DNA of 64,000 nucleotides from Microvirga rosea (lineage in GTDB: Bacteria; Pseudomonadota; Alphaproteobacteria; Rhizobiales; Beijerinckiaceae): contig NZ_JAJDOP010000002.1 of the NCBI RefSeq assembly GCF_020595095.1, positions 62,001-126,000 on the forward strand. Reading direction: 5' to 3'. Under the pieces are notes generated by a model. It was not told the DNA's origin, did no database searches, and was given only the letters and a program-made list of their open reading frames with translations. The position numbers and the translations under genes are program-made. Shown piece after piece: positions 8,844-17,263 of the stretch. The first letter of the stretch is position 1, and the number at the start of each line of letters is the position of its first letter.

Positions 8844-10718
8844 ATGCTTCACGTCAACGACCTGACCTATCGCATCGGCGACCGCATCATCCTCGACCAC
8901 GCCTCCTTTGCCCTGCCGACCGGCAGCAAAGTCGGCCTCGTGGGACGCAATGGCGCAGGCAAGACGACCCTCTTCAGGATCGTCCAAGGAGAGATCGCGC
9001 CTGAAAGCGGAGAGATCTCCCTCCCCCGGGGCGTGCGGATCGGCGCCGTGTCCCAGGAGGCCCCGGGAGGCCCCGAAAGCCTGATCGAAGTGGTGCTGGC
9101 CGCCGACAAGGAGCGCACGTCTCTCCTGAAGGAGGCCGAGACGGCCGATGGGATCCGCAGGGCCGAGATCGAAACCAGGCTCATGGATATCGACGGCTAT
9201 TCCGCGCCGGCGCGGGCCGCTGCGATCCTTCACGGCCTCGGTTTCGACGCGGAGGCGCAGAACCGGCCCTGCTCGTCGTTCTCCGGCGGCTGGCGCATGC
9301 GCGTTGCCCTTGCGGCTGTCCTGTTCGCCGCCCCCGATCTGCTCCTGCTGGATGAGCCCACCAACTACCTGGACCTGGAAGGCACGCTCTGGCTCTACGA
9401 TTATCTCGGACGGTATCCGCATACGGTTCTGGTGATCAGCCACGATCGGGAACTGCTCGACACGTCGGTGAACCACATCCTTCACCTCGACCGGGGCAAG
9501 CTGTCCATCTATCGCGGCGGCTATACGTCCTTCGCCAAGCAGCTGGCGGAGAAACGCGAGCTGACGGCGAAGATGAAGGCGAAGCAGGACGCCGAGCGCA
9601 AGCACCTGCAATCCTTCATCGATCGCTTCAAGGCCAAGGCCTCCAAAGCCCGCCAGGCTCAGTCTCGGGTCAAGCGGCTCGCCAAGCTGGAGCCCGTTAC
9701 GACCATCGTGGAGGACGAGGTCCTTCCCTTCGACCTGCCCGGGCCGGAGCGACCGATCGCCCCGCCCCTGATCGCAGTGGAAAGCGTCGCCGTGGGCTAT
9801 GGGGAGAGAACGATCCTCGATCGGCTCAATCTCACGATTCAGCCGGACGACAGGATCGCCCTCCTGGGCGCCAACGGCAACGGCAAGTCGACCTTCTGCA
9901 AGCTCGTCGGCGGGCGCCTGCCGCCCCTCAAGGGCGATATCCGCTGGCCCGCCAAGATGGAGGTCGCCTACTTCGCCCAGCACCAGGTGGACGAGCTCAA
10001 CCCTTCCGCGACCGCCTATGAGCATGTGGCGGCCCTGATGCCCGACGTGCCGGTGGCGAAAGCCCGGGCGCGTGCGGCCCGGTTCGGCTTCCCCGGGGCC
10101 AAGGCGGACACGCCGGTTTCCGCCCTCTCAGGAGGCGAGAAGGCCCGGCTTCTTATGGGGCTTGCGGCCTTTCACGGCCCACATCTGCTGATCCTCGACG
10201 AGCCCACGAACCATCTCGACATCGACAGCCGCACGGCGCTCATGGAGGCGATCAACGATTATACGGGGGCCGTGATCCTGGTCAGCCACGACCGCTTCCT
10301 GATCGAGGCCTGTGCCGACCGCCTGTGGATCGTCGGCAACGGCTCCGTGAAGCCCTTCGATGGGGATATGGACGATTACCGGCAGCTCGTCCTGTCCGGC
10401 GATCTCGAGGCCGATCGCCGGGGCGACAGGGATCAGGCCGCCTCACCGTCTCGGACGGATGAACGGCGCGCAGCCGCGGAGAGGCGGGTTGCCCTCGCGC
10501 CCATGCGCAAGAAGCTCGATGCCCTCGAAGCAAGGATGGCCAAGCTCACCGATGTGATCGGCAAGGTCGACGCCGCCCTTGCCGACGGCACCGCCTTCCA
10601 GAAGGACGCCGCCAAGGCCACCGAGCTGTCGAAGATGCGGGCCGAGGCCGCCGAGACCCTGGCGGCCGTCGAAGAAGAGTGGCTGTCGCTCAGCAGCGAA
10701 ATCGAGTCGGCTTCGTAG
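8844..10718 (+). CDS. ABC-F family ATP-binding protein
   Basis: Cytosolic twin-ATPase protein of the ABC-F class (translation factor or ribosome-associated), with no membrane domain. 624 aa from ATG 8844; upstream in-frame codons to 8697 lie outside the conserved domain. NBD1 has Walker A GRNGAGKTT, signature FSGGWRMRVALA and Walker B LLLLDEPTNYLD. The interdomain linker (about residues 240-300) is Lys/Ala/Gln-rich as in ABC-F. NBD2 has GANGNGKST, LSGGEKARLLMG and LILDEPTNHLD. A charged, coiled-coil-like tail of about 80 residues follows. The subgroup resembles YheS/EttA-like housekeeping members more than resistance members, but I cannot decide. A second ABC-F protein lies at 56725. Confidence 0.9.
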   Translation: MLHVNDLTYRIGDRIILDHASFALPTGSKVGLVGRNGAGKTTLFRIVQGEIAPESGEISLPRGVRIGAVSQEAPGGPESLIEVVLAADKERTSLLKEAETADGIRRAEIETRLMDIDGYSAPARAAAILHGLGFDAEAQNRPCSSFSGGWRMRVALAAVLFAAPDLLLLDEPTNYLDLEGTLWLYDYLGRYPHTVLVISHDRELLDTSVNHILHLDRGKLSIYRGGYTSFAKQLAEKRELTAKMKAKQDAERKHLQSFIDRFKAKASKARQAQSRVKRLAKLEPVTTIVEDEVLPFDLPGPERPIAPPLIAVESVAVGYGERTILDRLNLTIQPDDRIALLGANGNGKSTFCKLVGGRLPPLKGDIRWPAKMEVAYFAQHQVDELNPSATAYEHVAALMPDVPVAKARARAARFGFPGAKADTPVSALSGGEKARLLMGLAAFHGPHLLILDEPTNHLDIDSRTALMEAINDYTGAVILVSHDRFLIEACADRLWIVGNGSVKPFDGDMDDYRQLVLSGDLEADRRGDRDQAASPSRTDERRAAAERRVALAPMRKKLDALEARMAKLTDVIGKVDAALADGTAFQKDAAKATELSKMRAEAAETLAAVEEEWLSLSSEIESAS

Positions 10719-10759
10719 CCTTATGTCCTGGGCGTCTCGGCCCTGTGGCAGCCCCGGCC

Positions 10760-11137
10760 CTACTTCACCACCCGGTCCAGCCGGTTGTTCACGAAGAAGT
10801 AGAGTTCGCGGCCGCCGGGCTCGGAATAGAGCACCTGGACCTCGCGCTGCCCCTTTCCGCTTTCGCCCACGAGAACGTCGGTCGGCGACTTGCCTTTGAG
10901 ACGCACGAGATCGCACTCGCCAATTCCCGGCTCGATGGCGCTCGCCGTACTTGCTGTCGCGCCCTGGCACTGCCCTTCGGGGCTGAGAACCGGGCCCGAA
11001 TAGGCAGGCGCGGCAGACGCCATCGGTGCAGTCGCCGGAGGCATTGCCGCAACCGCGGGGGCCTCCGTTCGGCCGCCGGTGCAGGCGGCAAGGCCGGTGG
11101 CCGTGACGGCGAGTGCCATGACAAACATGATACGCAT
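10760..11137 (-). CDS. Small lipoprotein of unknown function
   Basis: 125-aa protein with a type II signal peptide: MRIM, hydrophobic core, lipobox LAAC with Cys at residue 19, then an Ala/Pro-rich tether. The mature domain carries one CQGA and one ECDLVRLKG segment, suggesting a disulphide, and ends in a compact beta-rich stretch (REVQVLYSEPGGRELYFFVNNRLDRVV). I do not recognise a named function. ATG 11137 lies 7 bp after the stop of the S10 peptidase gene, so it is probably the last cistron of that unit; an upstream in-frame start to 11230 would overlap that gene and bury the signal peptide. It converges on the ABC-F gene with 41 bp between. Confidence 0.8.
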   Translation of the reverse strand: MRIMFVMALAVTATGLAACTGGRTEAPAVAAMPPATAPMASAAPAYSGPVLSPEGQCQGATASTASAIEPGIGECDLVRLKGKSPTDVLVGESGKGQREVQVLYSEPGGRELYFFVNNRLDRVVK

Positions 11138-11144
11138 TTGTGGT

Positions 11145-12722
11145 TCAGTCCTTTTTGGCAGCGGCCCGCGCCTGCAGCGCCTTTTCGAAGAGCGTCTGCA
11201 CGTCAGTCCGAAATGCCTGACGTGAGCCATTGCGCGAATAGAACATGTGACCGCCGTCGTAAACCGAGAGCGACAGGCGTCGTTCGGGTCCGAGATCCGG
11301 GATCTGGTTCATTTGAAGCTGACTTGCGTAATAGGGCGTGATGAGATCCGTGAAACCGTGGGCAACCAGCACCCGCATGGATCCGTCGAGAGCCAAGGCG
11401 CTTTTCAGCTCGTCCGTGTTTTCCGGCGCCTCCCGGCCGCCACCCCACCGCCAGCCGCGGATGACACCCTCGCTCAGAAGGTTGTAGCGGCCATCAGGCC
11501 TATAGTTGAGCGTGCGCGTGAGGTGGTCGATCATCGCGCTCGTCAAAGGTGCCGTCATGGCGGACAGGACCGGGTCCTCGAACCGCGTGACGTCGGAATG
11601 AGGCTCGGGATCGGCCGTGTACACATTCGCATCATAGGCGCTGACCACCTCGCCCGACTGTCGCCGCAGCTCGCGCTGGAACGTCCGGGGCTCGATACGT
11701 CCCGCAAGGCGCCGGGTCAGGTCGGGGTTCAATCCGGTCAGCTCGGCGACGCGCCGGCTGATACGGTCCACCGCCTCCTTGTCCTGGAGACCCCGCATCA
11801 GATCGACCAGATACTCGCCCGAGGCGTAACGCTCGACGTCCTGCATGGCCTCGCGGGTGACGGGGCCACGCTGGGCACGCATGGCGGCCGCATAGGAAGG
11901 AAGCAGGGCAGCCTCTGCCCAGGGCGCGCCGGAACGCTGATTGAGCCAGTCGAAATCAAAAACCGGAGACACAAGAACGAGACCGCTGAAGCCAATTCCC
12001 TGATCGCTCTGCAATTTCTGAGCCAGGAGAGGACCGCGGAATCCGCCATAACTCTCCCCGACGAAGAACTTCGGCGATTGAAGCCGGTTCTTTTCCTTCA
12101 GCCATCGCATCACGAAGGCCGCGAGCCCGTCGATGTCGCCCTGCACGGAATAGAACCGCTCGCGCACCTGATCGCCCCCGAGGACGCGGCTATAGCCCGT
12201 GCCGGGCGGATCGATGAAAACCAGATCCGTGAAATCGAGCCATGTTTCCGCGTTCGGCACCAGGGCGGGCGGAGCCGAGGGCCGGATGGTCGGCCCGTCG
12301 AGAGGAAGGCGCCATGGCCCGATCGCCAGAAGGTTCAGGTAGGCCGATGATGCTCCCGGCCCCCCGTTGACCGCGAAAGTCACGGGCCGCGACGCCGGGT
12401 CCGTGTCGTCACGCAGATAGGCGACAAAGGCGATCTCCGCCTGCGGGGCCCCTTGCTGATCGGTCAACGTCAGGCTGCCGGCGGTCGCCGTCAGGCGGAT
12501 CGTGCGGCCTGGAAGCTCGATCGTGTGGCGCGTGGTCGATTCCGGCGGGAGGCGCTGCGCGTCGGCCCCGGACCGCGGCCGGGTTTCCTGCTGCGCCGGC
12601 TCGCGCCCTTCCTGACCGGCCCGCTCCTGCCCCGCCCTCTCCTGGGCGCGAGTCAGGTGAGGCGCGGCGAGCATCAGGCACAATGCCATCAAGAAGGGAA
12701 GGCGCGGGATTCTGGTCATCAT
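11145..12722 (-). CDS. Secreted serine carboxypeptidase-like protein, peptidase family S10
   Basis: Exported alpha/beta-hydrolase-fold peptidase, 525 aa. The signal peptide (TRIPRLPFLMALCLMLAAPH) is followed by a Gln/Glu/Arg-rich low-complexity stretch. S10 landmarks: NGGPGASSAYL (oxyanion region), FIDPPGTGYSR, nucleophile Ser about 224 in GESYGGFRG, acid Asp in AHGFTDLITPYY and His in DGGHMFY near the end, so the triad looks intact. Start 12722 has AAGGAAAG just upstream; 12719 is equally possible. It lies 54 bp after holC on the same strand and 7 bp before the lipoprotein gene. The physiological substrate is unknown; bacterial S10 proteins are little studied. Confidence 0.88.
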   Translation of the reverse strand: MMTRIPRLPFLMALCLMLAAPHLTRAQERAGQERAGQEGREPAQQETRPRSGADAQRLPPESTTRHTIELPGRTIRLTATAGSLTLTDQQGAPQAEIAFVAYLRDDTDPASRPVTFAVNGGPGASSAYLNLLAIGPWRLPLDGPTIRPSAPPALVPNAETWLDFTDLVFIDPPGTGYSRVLGGDQVRERFYSVQGDIDGLAAFVMRWLKEKNRLQSPKFFVGESYGGFRGPLLAQKLQSDQGIGFSGLVLVSPVFDFDWLNQRSGAPWAEAALLPSYAAAMRAQRGPVTREAMQDVERYASGEYLVDLMRGLQDKEAVDRISRRVAELTGLNPDLTRRLAGRIEPRTFQRELRRQSGEVVSAYDANVYTADPEPHSDVTRFEDPVLSAMTAPLTSAMIDHLTRTLNYRPDGRYNLLSEGVIRGWRWGGGREAPENTDELKSALALDGSMRVLVAHGFTDLITPYYASQLQMNQIPDLGPERRLSLSVYDGGHMFYSRNGSRQAFRTDVQTLFEKALQARAAAKKD

Positions 12723-12776
12723 GATCTTTCCTTGGCCGTGGTTCAAACGGAGGAGTGTATGCTCCGTTCCGGCCGT

Positions 12777-13229
12777 TCAAGCCTTCCTCTGCCAACGTCC
12801 CCGGTCATCCTGCTGCCAGTAGGTCGCGTCGTGGCCTGCTTCCTTTACGGCACGCCAGTGGTCGCGCGCCAGGGCCAGGGCCTGCACGTCATTGCCGTCG
12901 AACAGGATGGCGATCCGCTCATAGGACGGGAGGTCCTCCGGCAGGGCCGCTCCCTCGACAAGAAAGCGGACCTGCGAGCCGTTCGGATTTCCCCCGCTTA
13001 AGGTGATCAGCACCGGCTGGTCGGCTGCATGCGCCTCCCGGTCCGTCCCATGCGGCAGGAAGCTCTCGTCGGTGAAGGTCCACAGGTGGTCGTCGAGCGC
13101 GGACTGGCGCTCCTCCGTGGTCGCCTGGACCACGGCACGCCATCCGCGCTCCAACGTCTTCTGAAGCAGCGTCGGAAGCACGGCTTCGAGGGATTGTTGC
13201 TGAAGGTGATAGAAAAGAACCTCCGTCAT
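12777..13229 (-). CDS. holC: DNA polymerase III subunit chi
   Basis: Clamp-loader accessory subunit that contacts SSB. 150 aa from ATG 13229, the usual size. Starts with the chi pattern MTEVLFYHLQQQSLEAVLPTLL, then ERGWRAVVQ, the LDDHLWTFTDESFLPHG segment and PVLITLSGGNPNGSQVRFLVEGA, ending in a basic tail after HDATYWQQDD. It lies 55 bp downstream of pepA, a neighbour pair seen widely in Proteobacteria, and on the same strand. A longer frame upstream to 13418 overlaps pepA and is not supported. Confidence 0.93.
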   Translation of the reverse strand: MTEVLFYHLQQQSLEAVLPTLLQKTLERGWRAVVQATTEERQSALDDHLWTFTDESFLPHGTDREAHAADQPVLITLSGGNPNGSQVRFLVEGAALPEDLPSYERIAILFDGNDVQALALARDHWRAVKEAGHDATYWQQDDRGRWQRKA

Positions 13230-13284
13230 GCGCGCTCGCATCGCTCGGGAGAGAAGGGGCGAAGGTTCCTGTCCATCGGCAGCA

Positions 13285-14775
13285 TCAGCGTTCGTAATGG
13301 TCCCGCACGAGGCGGTCGAGCAGGCGGACGCCCCAGCCGGAGCTCCAGCCCTTGTTGATCTCCGTCTGCGGCGAGCCCATGGCCGTCCCTGCGATATCCA
13401 GGTGGGCCCATGGAACATCGTTGACGAACTTCTGAAGCAGGGCCGCCGCCGTGCTCGATCCGCCCTGACGGCCGCCGGAATTCTTCATGTCGGCGAATTT
13501 CGATTCGATCATCTTGTCGAATTCAGGTCCCAGCGGCATGCGCCAGACACGTTCGCCGGTCGCCTGACCGGCGGCCGCGAGACGCTGTGCGAGTTCGTCG
13601 TCGTTCGAAAACAGGCCTGCATATTCCTGCGCGAGCGCGACCAGGATCGCACCTGTCAGGGTCGCGAGATCGATCATGAATTTCGGCTTGAAGCGATCCT
13701 GCACATACCAAAGCACATCCGCGAGAACGAGACGTCCTTCCGCATCCGTGTTGATGATCTCGATGGTCTGGCCCGACATGGTGGTGACGATGTCGCCGGG
13801 CCGCTGGGCGCTTCCGTCCGGCATGTTCTCGACGAGGCCGATGGCTCCGATGACGTTCGCCTTGGCCTTGCGGCTCGCCAGGGCATGCATGAGGCCGACC
13901 ACGCAGGCGGCGCCCGCCATGTCGCCTTTCATATCCTCCATGCCGCCGCCGGGCTTGATGGAGATGCCGCCTGAATCGAACACCACCCCTTTGCCGATGA
14001 AGGCGATGGGCTGGTCTCCCGCCTTGCCGCCGTTCCAGCGCATGATCGCGACGCGGCTTCCCCGGGTCGAACCCTGCCCGACCCCGAGCAGCGCCCGCAT
14101 GCCGAGCTTCTGCATCGCCTTCTCGTCGAGGATCTCCACCTCGACCCCAAGCTTGGTCAGCGCTTGTGCGCGCGCTGCGAATTCCTCGGGACCCAGGACA
14201 TTCGGAGGCTCGTTGACCAGGTCACGCGCGAGGGTGACGCCGGTCGCCAGGCCATCGGCGACCTTGACGGCTTTCTTCGCGGCGGCAGGGTCGGACACCG
14301 CAAAGACGAAGCGGCTCGGGCCCTCGGCCTTTCCGTCGTCCTTCTTCGTCTTGTAGCGATCGAACGCGTAACGCCGCAGGCGGATGCCGAGTGCCATGTC
14401 GGCGATATTCTCCGGGCTCGGTGAAAGGCCCGGAAACTCCGCCACGATGGTCGTGGCCTTGCCCGACACCTTGCCGGCCACCAGACCACCCAGCTGCGCC
14501 CAATCGAGACCGGCCCGATCCTTCTCTCCCCCGAGACCGACGACGATCAGCCGGTCCGCCGCGGGCGCCGTCGGCGCCGCGATGACAAGGGCCGATTTGG
14601 CCTTGCCCTTGAAGTTCTCGATGGAAGCGACCTTCGCGACCAGATCGACGGCCTTTTGTCCCAGCTGCTTTGCGACGGCGGGAGCGGGCTTGAGGGTCTC
14701 ATCGACGAACACGACGATATCTCCCCCGTCGACCGCACCGGGAGCGTGGAAGTCGATCTTGATGGTGTCGGCCAT
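13285..14775 (-). CDS. pepA: Leucyl aminopeptidase (family M17)
   Basis: Cytosolic dizinc aminopeptidase removing N-terminal residues from peptides; members can also bind DNA. 496 aa from ATG 14775. The N-terminal alpha/beta domain (residues about 1-170) is followed by the catalytic domain with [13 protein letters not shown], the metal-site Lys/Asp region [27 protein letters not shown], and the M17 signature [12 protein letters not shown]. All usual metal ligands appear present. It is divergent from lptF across 196 bp and heads a minus-strand unit with holC, the S10 peptidase and a lipoprotein gene. Confidence 0.94.
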   Translation of the reverse strand: MADTIKIDFHAPGAVDGGDIVVFVDETLKPAPAVAKQLGQKAVDLVAKVASIENFKGKAKSALVIAAPTAPAADRLIVVGLGGEKDRAGLDWAQLGGLVAGKVSGKATTIVAEFPGLSPSPENIADMALGIRLRRYAFDRYKTKKDDGKAEGPSRFVFAVSDPAAAKKAVKVADGLATGVTLARDLVNEPPNVLGPEEFAARAQALTKLGVEVEILDEKAMQKLGMRALLGVGQGSTRGSRVAIMRWNGGKAGDQPIAFIGKGVVFDSGGISIKPGGGMEDMKGDMAGAACVVGLMHALASRKAKANVIGAIGLVENMPDGSAQRPGDIVTTMSGQTIEIINTDAEGRLVLADVLWYVQDRFKPKFMIDLATLTGAILVALAQEYAGLFSNDDELAQRLAAAGQATGERVWRMPLGPEFDKMIESKFADMKNSGGRQGGSSTAAALLQKFVNDVPWAHLDIAGTAMGSPQTEINKGWSSGWGVRLLDRLVRDHYER

Positions 14776-14971
14776 GAAATCCTCTTGAAATCTTCCGTTG
14801 CGGAAGCCGAGCCGGCGGATCCGGCTGCGACCTATGGTGACATATAGCACTTCGCCCGCAGGTTCACGCAGCTTTGCCGCGAAAGCGGCGCAATCTCAAG
14901 CTGTTGGAGAGCACGCCAGTCTTGCCTTTTGGATCTGTGACAGAGTACCCAGGACAAAGGCGCCTGCCGCG

Positions 14972-16141
14972 ATGGGCTTCATGACACTTCTAGAACGTTA
15001 TATTCTCAAGATCACCTTCTCGGCCTTTGCCGCCTGCCTCATTGCGCTGACAGGCGTGATCTGGATCACGCAGGCGCTGCGCGAGCTCGACCTTCTGACC
15101 GGTAAAGGTCAGACCTTGTTCATCTTTTTCACGGTGACGGGACTGTCGCTTCCGGCCCTGATCAACGTGATCTCGCCGGTCGCCCTGTTTCTGGCGACGC
15201 TTTACGCCCTCAACAAGCTCAACGGCGATTCGGAACTGATCGTGATGAGCGCCGCCGGGATGCCGCCCAGGCGCCTCCTGCGGCCGTTCTTCGTGCTGGC
15301 CACCTTCGTGTGCTTCATCGTCGGCATCATCACGATCTACATCATGCCCGCGAGCTTCCAGGAGCTCCGCAACCTCGTGACCAAGATTCGCGCCGACTTC
15401 GTGGCCACGATGGCCAAGGAGGGGCAGTTCATCACCCTCGATAACGGCATCACCTTCCATTACCGCGAACGATCGGGCGACGCTTTGCTCGGCATCTTCA
15501 TGCAGGATCAGCGGGTGAAGGACAAAGCGGTCGTCTACCTTGCGGAACGCGGACAAACGATCGAATCGAACGGCCAAGCCTATCTGGTTCTCGAGAAGGG
15601 CAGCGTTCAGCGCAAGGAGCCCAACAGCCGGGATTCCTCGATCGTGGCGTTCGAGCGTTACGCCGTCGACCTTGCGGCGTTCAACGAGGAAAACGGGGAT
15701 ATCGTCTACAAGCCCCGCGAGCGGAGTACGACCCAGCTCCTGTTCCCCGACAAGAAAGAGTTTCTCTATCAGTATCAGGAGGGGCGCTTCAGGGCCGAGC
15801 TCCATGACCGGCTGTCCGCCTGGCTTTATCCTCTCGCCATGATGACGATCGCCTTCGCGGCTCTGGGCGAGGCGCGCACCACCCGGCAGGGGCGCGGTCT
15901 GGCCATGGCGTCCGCCGTCCTGGCCGTTGTCGCCCTGCGGATCGCGGGCTTTGCGGCTTCGAGCGCGGTTGTCCGAACGCCGACAGCCGTGATCGGTGTC
16001 TATGGTGCCCCCCTGTTGGCCATCGCCTTTTCCCTGCTGATCATTCTCCAGGGTTCGGCCCTTCATGCCGTGCGGTCCCGAGGAGCGGCGCTCATCCGCG
16101 CGATGATCCCGTCGCGGACCAGCAAATACCAGAAAGCTTGA
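14972..16141 (+). CDS. lptF: LPS export system permease LptF
   Basis: Inner-membrane half of the LptB2FG transporter that extracts LPS and passes it to LptC. 389 aa from ATG 14972; ATG 14981 is a close alternative, and codons further upstream lack homology. Starts with TLLERYILKITFSAF (TM1) and has six predicted TM segments, three on either side of a soluble periplasmic beta-jellyroll of about 170 residues (from LRNLVTKIRADFVATM to about DRLSAWLYPLAM). It is the first gene of the lptF-lptG-lptD-pdxA-rsmA run; its TGA ends two bases before the lptG ATG. Confidence 0.92.
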   Translation: MGFMTLLERYILKITFSAFAACLIALTGVIWITQALRELDLLTGKGQTLFIFFTVTGLSLPALINVISPVALFLATLYALNKLNGDSELIVMSAAGMPPRRLLRPFFVLATFVCFIVGIITIYIMPASFQELRNLVTKIRADFVATMAKEGQFITLDNGITFHYRERSGDALLGIFMQDQRVKDKAVVYLAERGQTIESNGQAYLVLEKGSVQRKEPNSRDSSIVAFERYAVDLAAFNEENGDIVYKPRERSTTQLLFPDKKEFLYQYQEGRFRAELHDRLSAWLYPLAMMTIAFAALGEARTTRQGRGLAMASAVLAVVALRIAGFAASSAVVRTPTAVIGVYGAPLLAIAFSLLIILQGSALHAVRSRGAALIRAMIPSRTSKYQKA

Positions 16142-16143
16142 GC

Positions 16144-17229
16144 ATGCTGATCGGTGCCACGCTCGGGAGCTATTTCTCCCGGCAGTTCCTGAAGATGATC
16201 TTCCTCGTCTTCGCGACAGTGTTCGCCCTCGCCTACACCCTGGACTTCGTGGAGCTCATGCGCCGCGCGGGCGAGGCGGAGGGAGCAACCCCTGCCCTGA
16301 TGGCCCAGCTGGCCCTTTTCCGGACCCCTGCCATCGCCGAGCAGATCATGCCGTTCGCGATCCTGTTCGGCAGCATGGCGAGCCTTCTTCAGCTCAGCCG
16401 GAAGCTTGAGCTCGTGGTGGCCCGGGCCGCCGGGGTTTCGGCATGGCAGTTTCTGCAGCCCGGCCTCCTCGTGGCCCTCCTGATCGGGATCGTATCGGTC
16501 ACCATCTACAATCCCATTTCGGCGGCCTTGAAGCAGCGGGCCACCAACATCGAAGCCAAGGTGTTCGCCAAAGCCTTCCAGCCCAATGGAAAAGCCCTGT
16601 GGCTTCGTCAGAAGAGCATCGACGGCCAGGCCATCTTCCGGGCCGAAGGCTCCCTCGCCGATTCGGCCACCCTGACCGGGGTGACCGTCTATACCTTCGA
16701 CAATTCCGGGTCCTTCAGCCAGCGAATCGAAGCGGGCGAGGCGATTCTTCATGAAGGTTACTGGGAGCTGAAAGACGCGCGGGTCCTCTCGGCCGTGGAG
16801 GAACCTCACGTTTATGACCGCTACATGATCGCCTCGAATCTGCAGCCTTCGCAGGTTCGTCAGAGCTTCACCGATCCGGATGCCGTTCCCTTCTGGAAGC
16901 TCAAGGAAACGATCGATCGCCTGGAAAAGGCCGACCTCAACACGACCTCCTACAAACTGCACTACGACGTGCTTCTGGCCCGCCCTCTGCTTTTCATCGC
17001 CATGGTTTTCGTAGCGGCATCCGTTTCGTTAAGATTCTTTCGATTTGGTGGTGTGGCGATGATGGTTCTGGGTGGCGTTGCTGCCGGCTTCGTGCTTTAT
17101 GTCGCGACGGAGCTTATGGCGGAGCTTGGGGCCTCTGGAATCATCAGTACGGTGGTTGCCGCGTGGCTTCCTGCAGTTGTAGGCAGTTTGTTGGGGACTC
17201 TCGCTTTATTGTACCAAGAGGACGGTTGA
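16144..17229 (+). CDS. lptG: LPS export system permease LptG
   Basis: Second permease of LptB2FG. 361 aa from ATG 16144, which directly follows the lptF stop; an in-frame TTG at 16138 is less likely. Same topology as LptF: N-terminal TMs (TLGSYFSRQFLKMIFLVF; FVELMRRAGEAEG loop), the conserved EIAEQIMPFAILFGSM-like helix, a periplasmic beta domain, and three C-terminal TMs with the LRFFRFGGVAMMVLGG segment. It ends 34 bp before lptD. The lptB ATPase and lptA/lptC are not in the window. Confidence 0.92.
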   Translation: MLIGATLGSYFSRQFLKMIFLVFATVFALAYTLDFVELMRRAGEAEGATPALMAQLALFRTPAIAEQIMPFAILFGSMASLLQLSRKLELVVARAAGVSAWQFLQPGLLVALLIGIVSVTIYNPISAALKQRATNIEAKVFAKAFQPNGKALWLRQKSIDGQAIFRAEGSLADSATLTGVTVYTFDNSGSFSQRIEAGEAILHEGYWELKDARVLSAVEEPHVYDRYMIASNLQPSQVRQSFTDPDAVPFWKLKETIDRLEKADLNTTSYKLHYDVLLARPLLFIAMVFVAASVSLRFFRFGGVAMMVLGGVAAGFVLYVATELMAELGASGIISTVVAAWLPAVVGSLLGTLALLYQEDG

Positions 17230-17263
17230 TGTCCTCATGGGAAAGGCCTTGTAAGGAGTGATG

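Noticed and set aside
14876..14889. Small GCCGC-GAAA-GCGGC hairpin between pepA and lptF
   Set aside because: Five pairs with a common tetraloop can arise by chance in GC-rich DNA; position gives no clear role.
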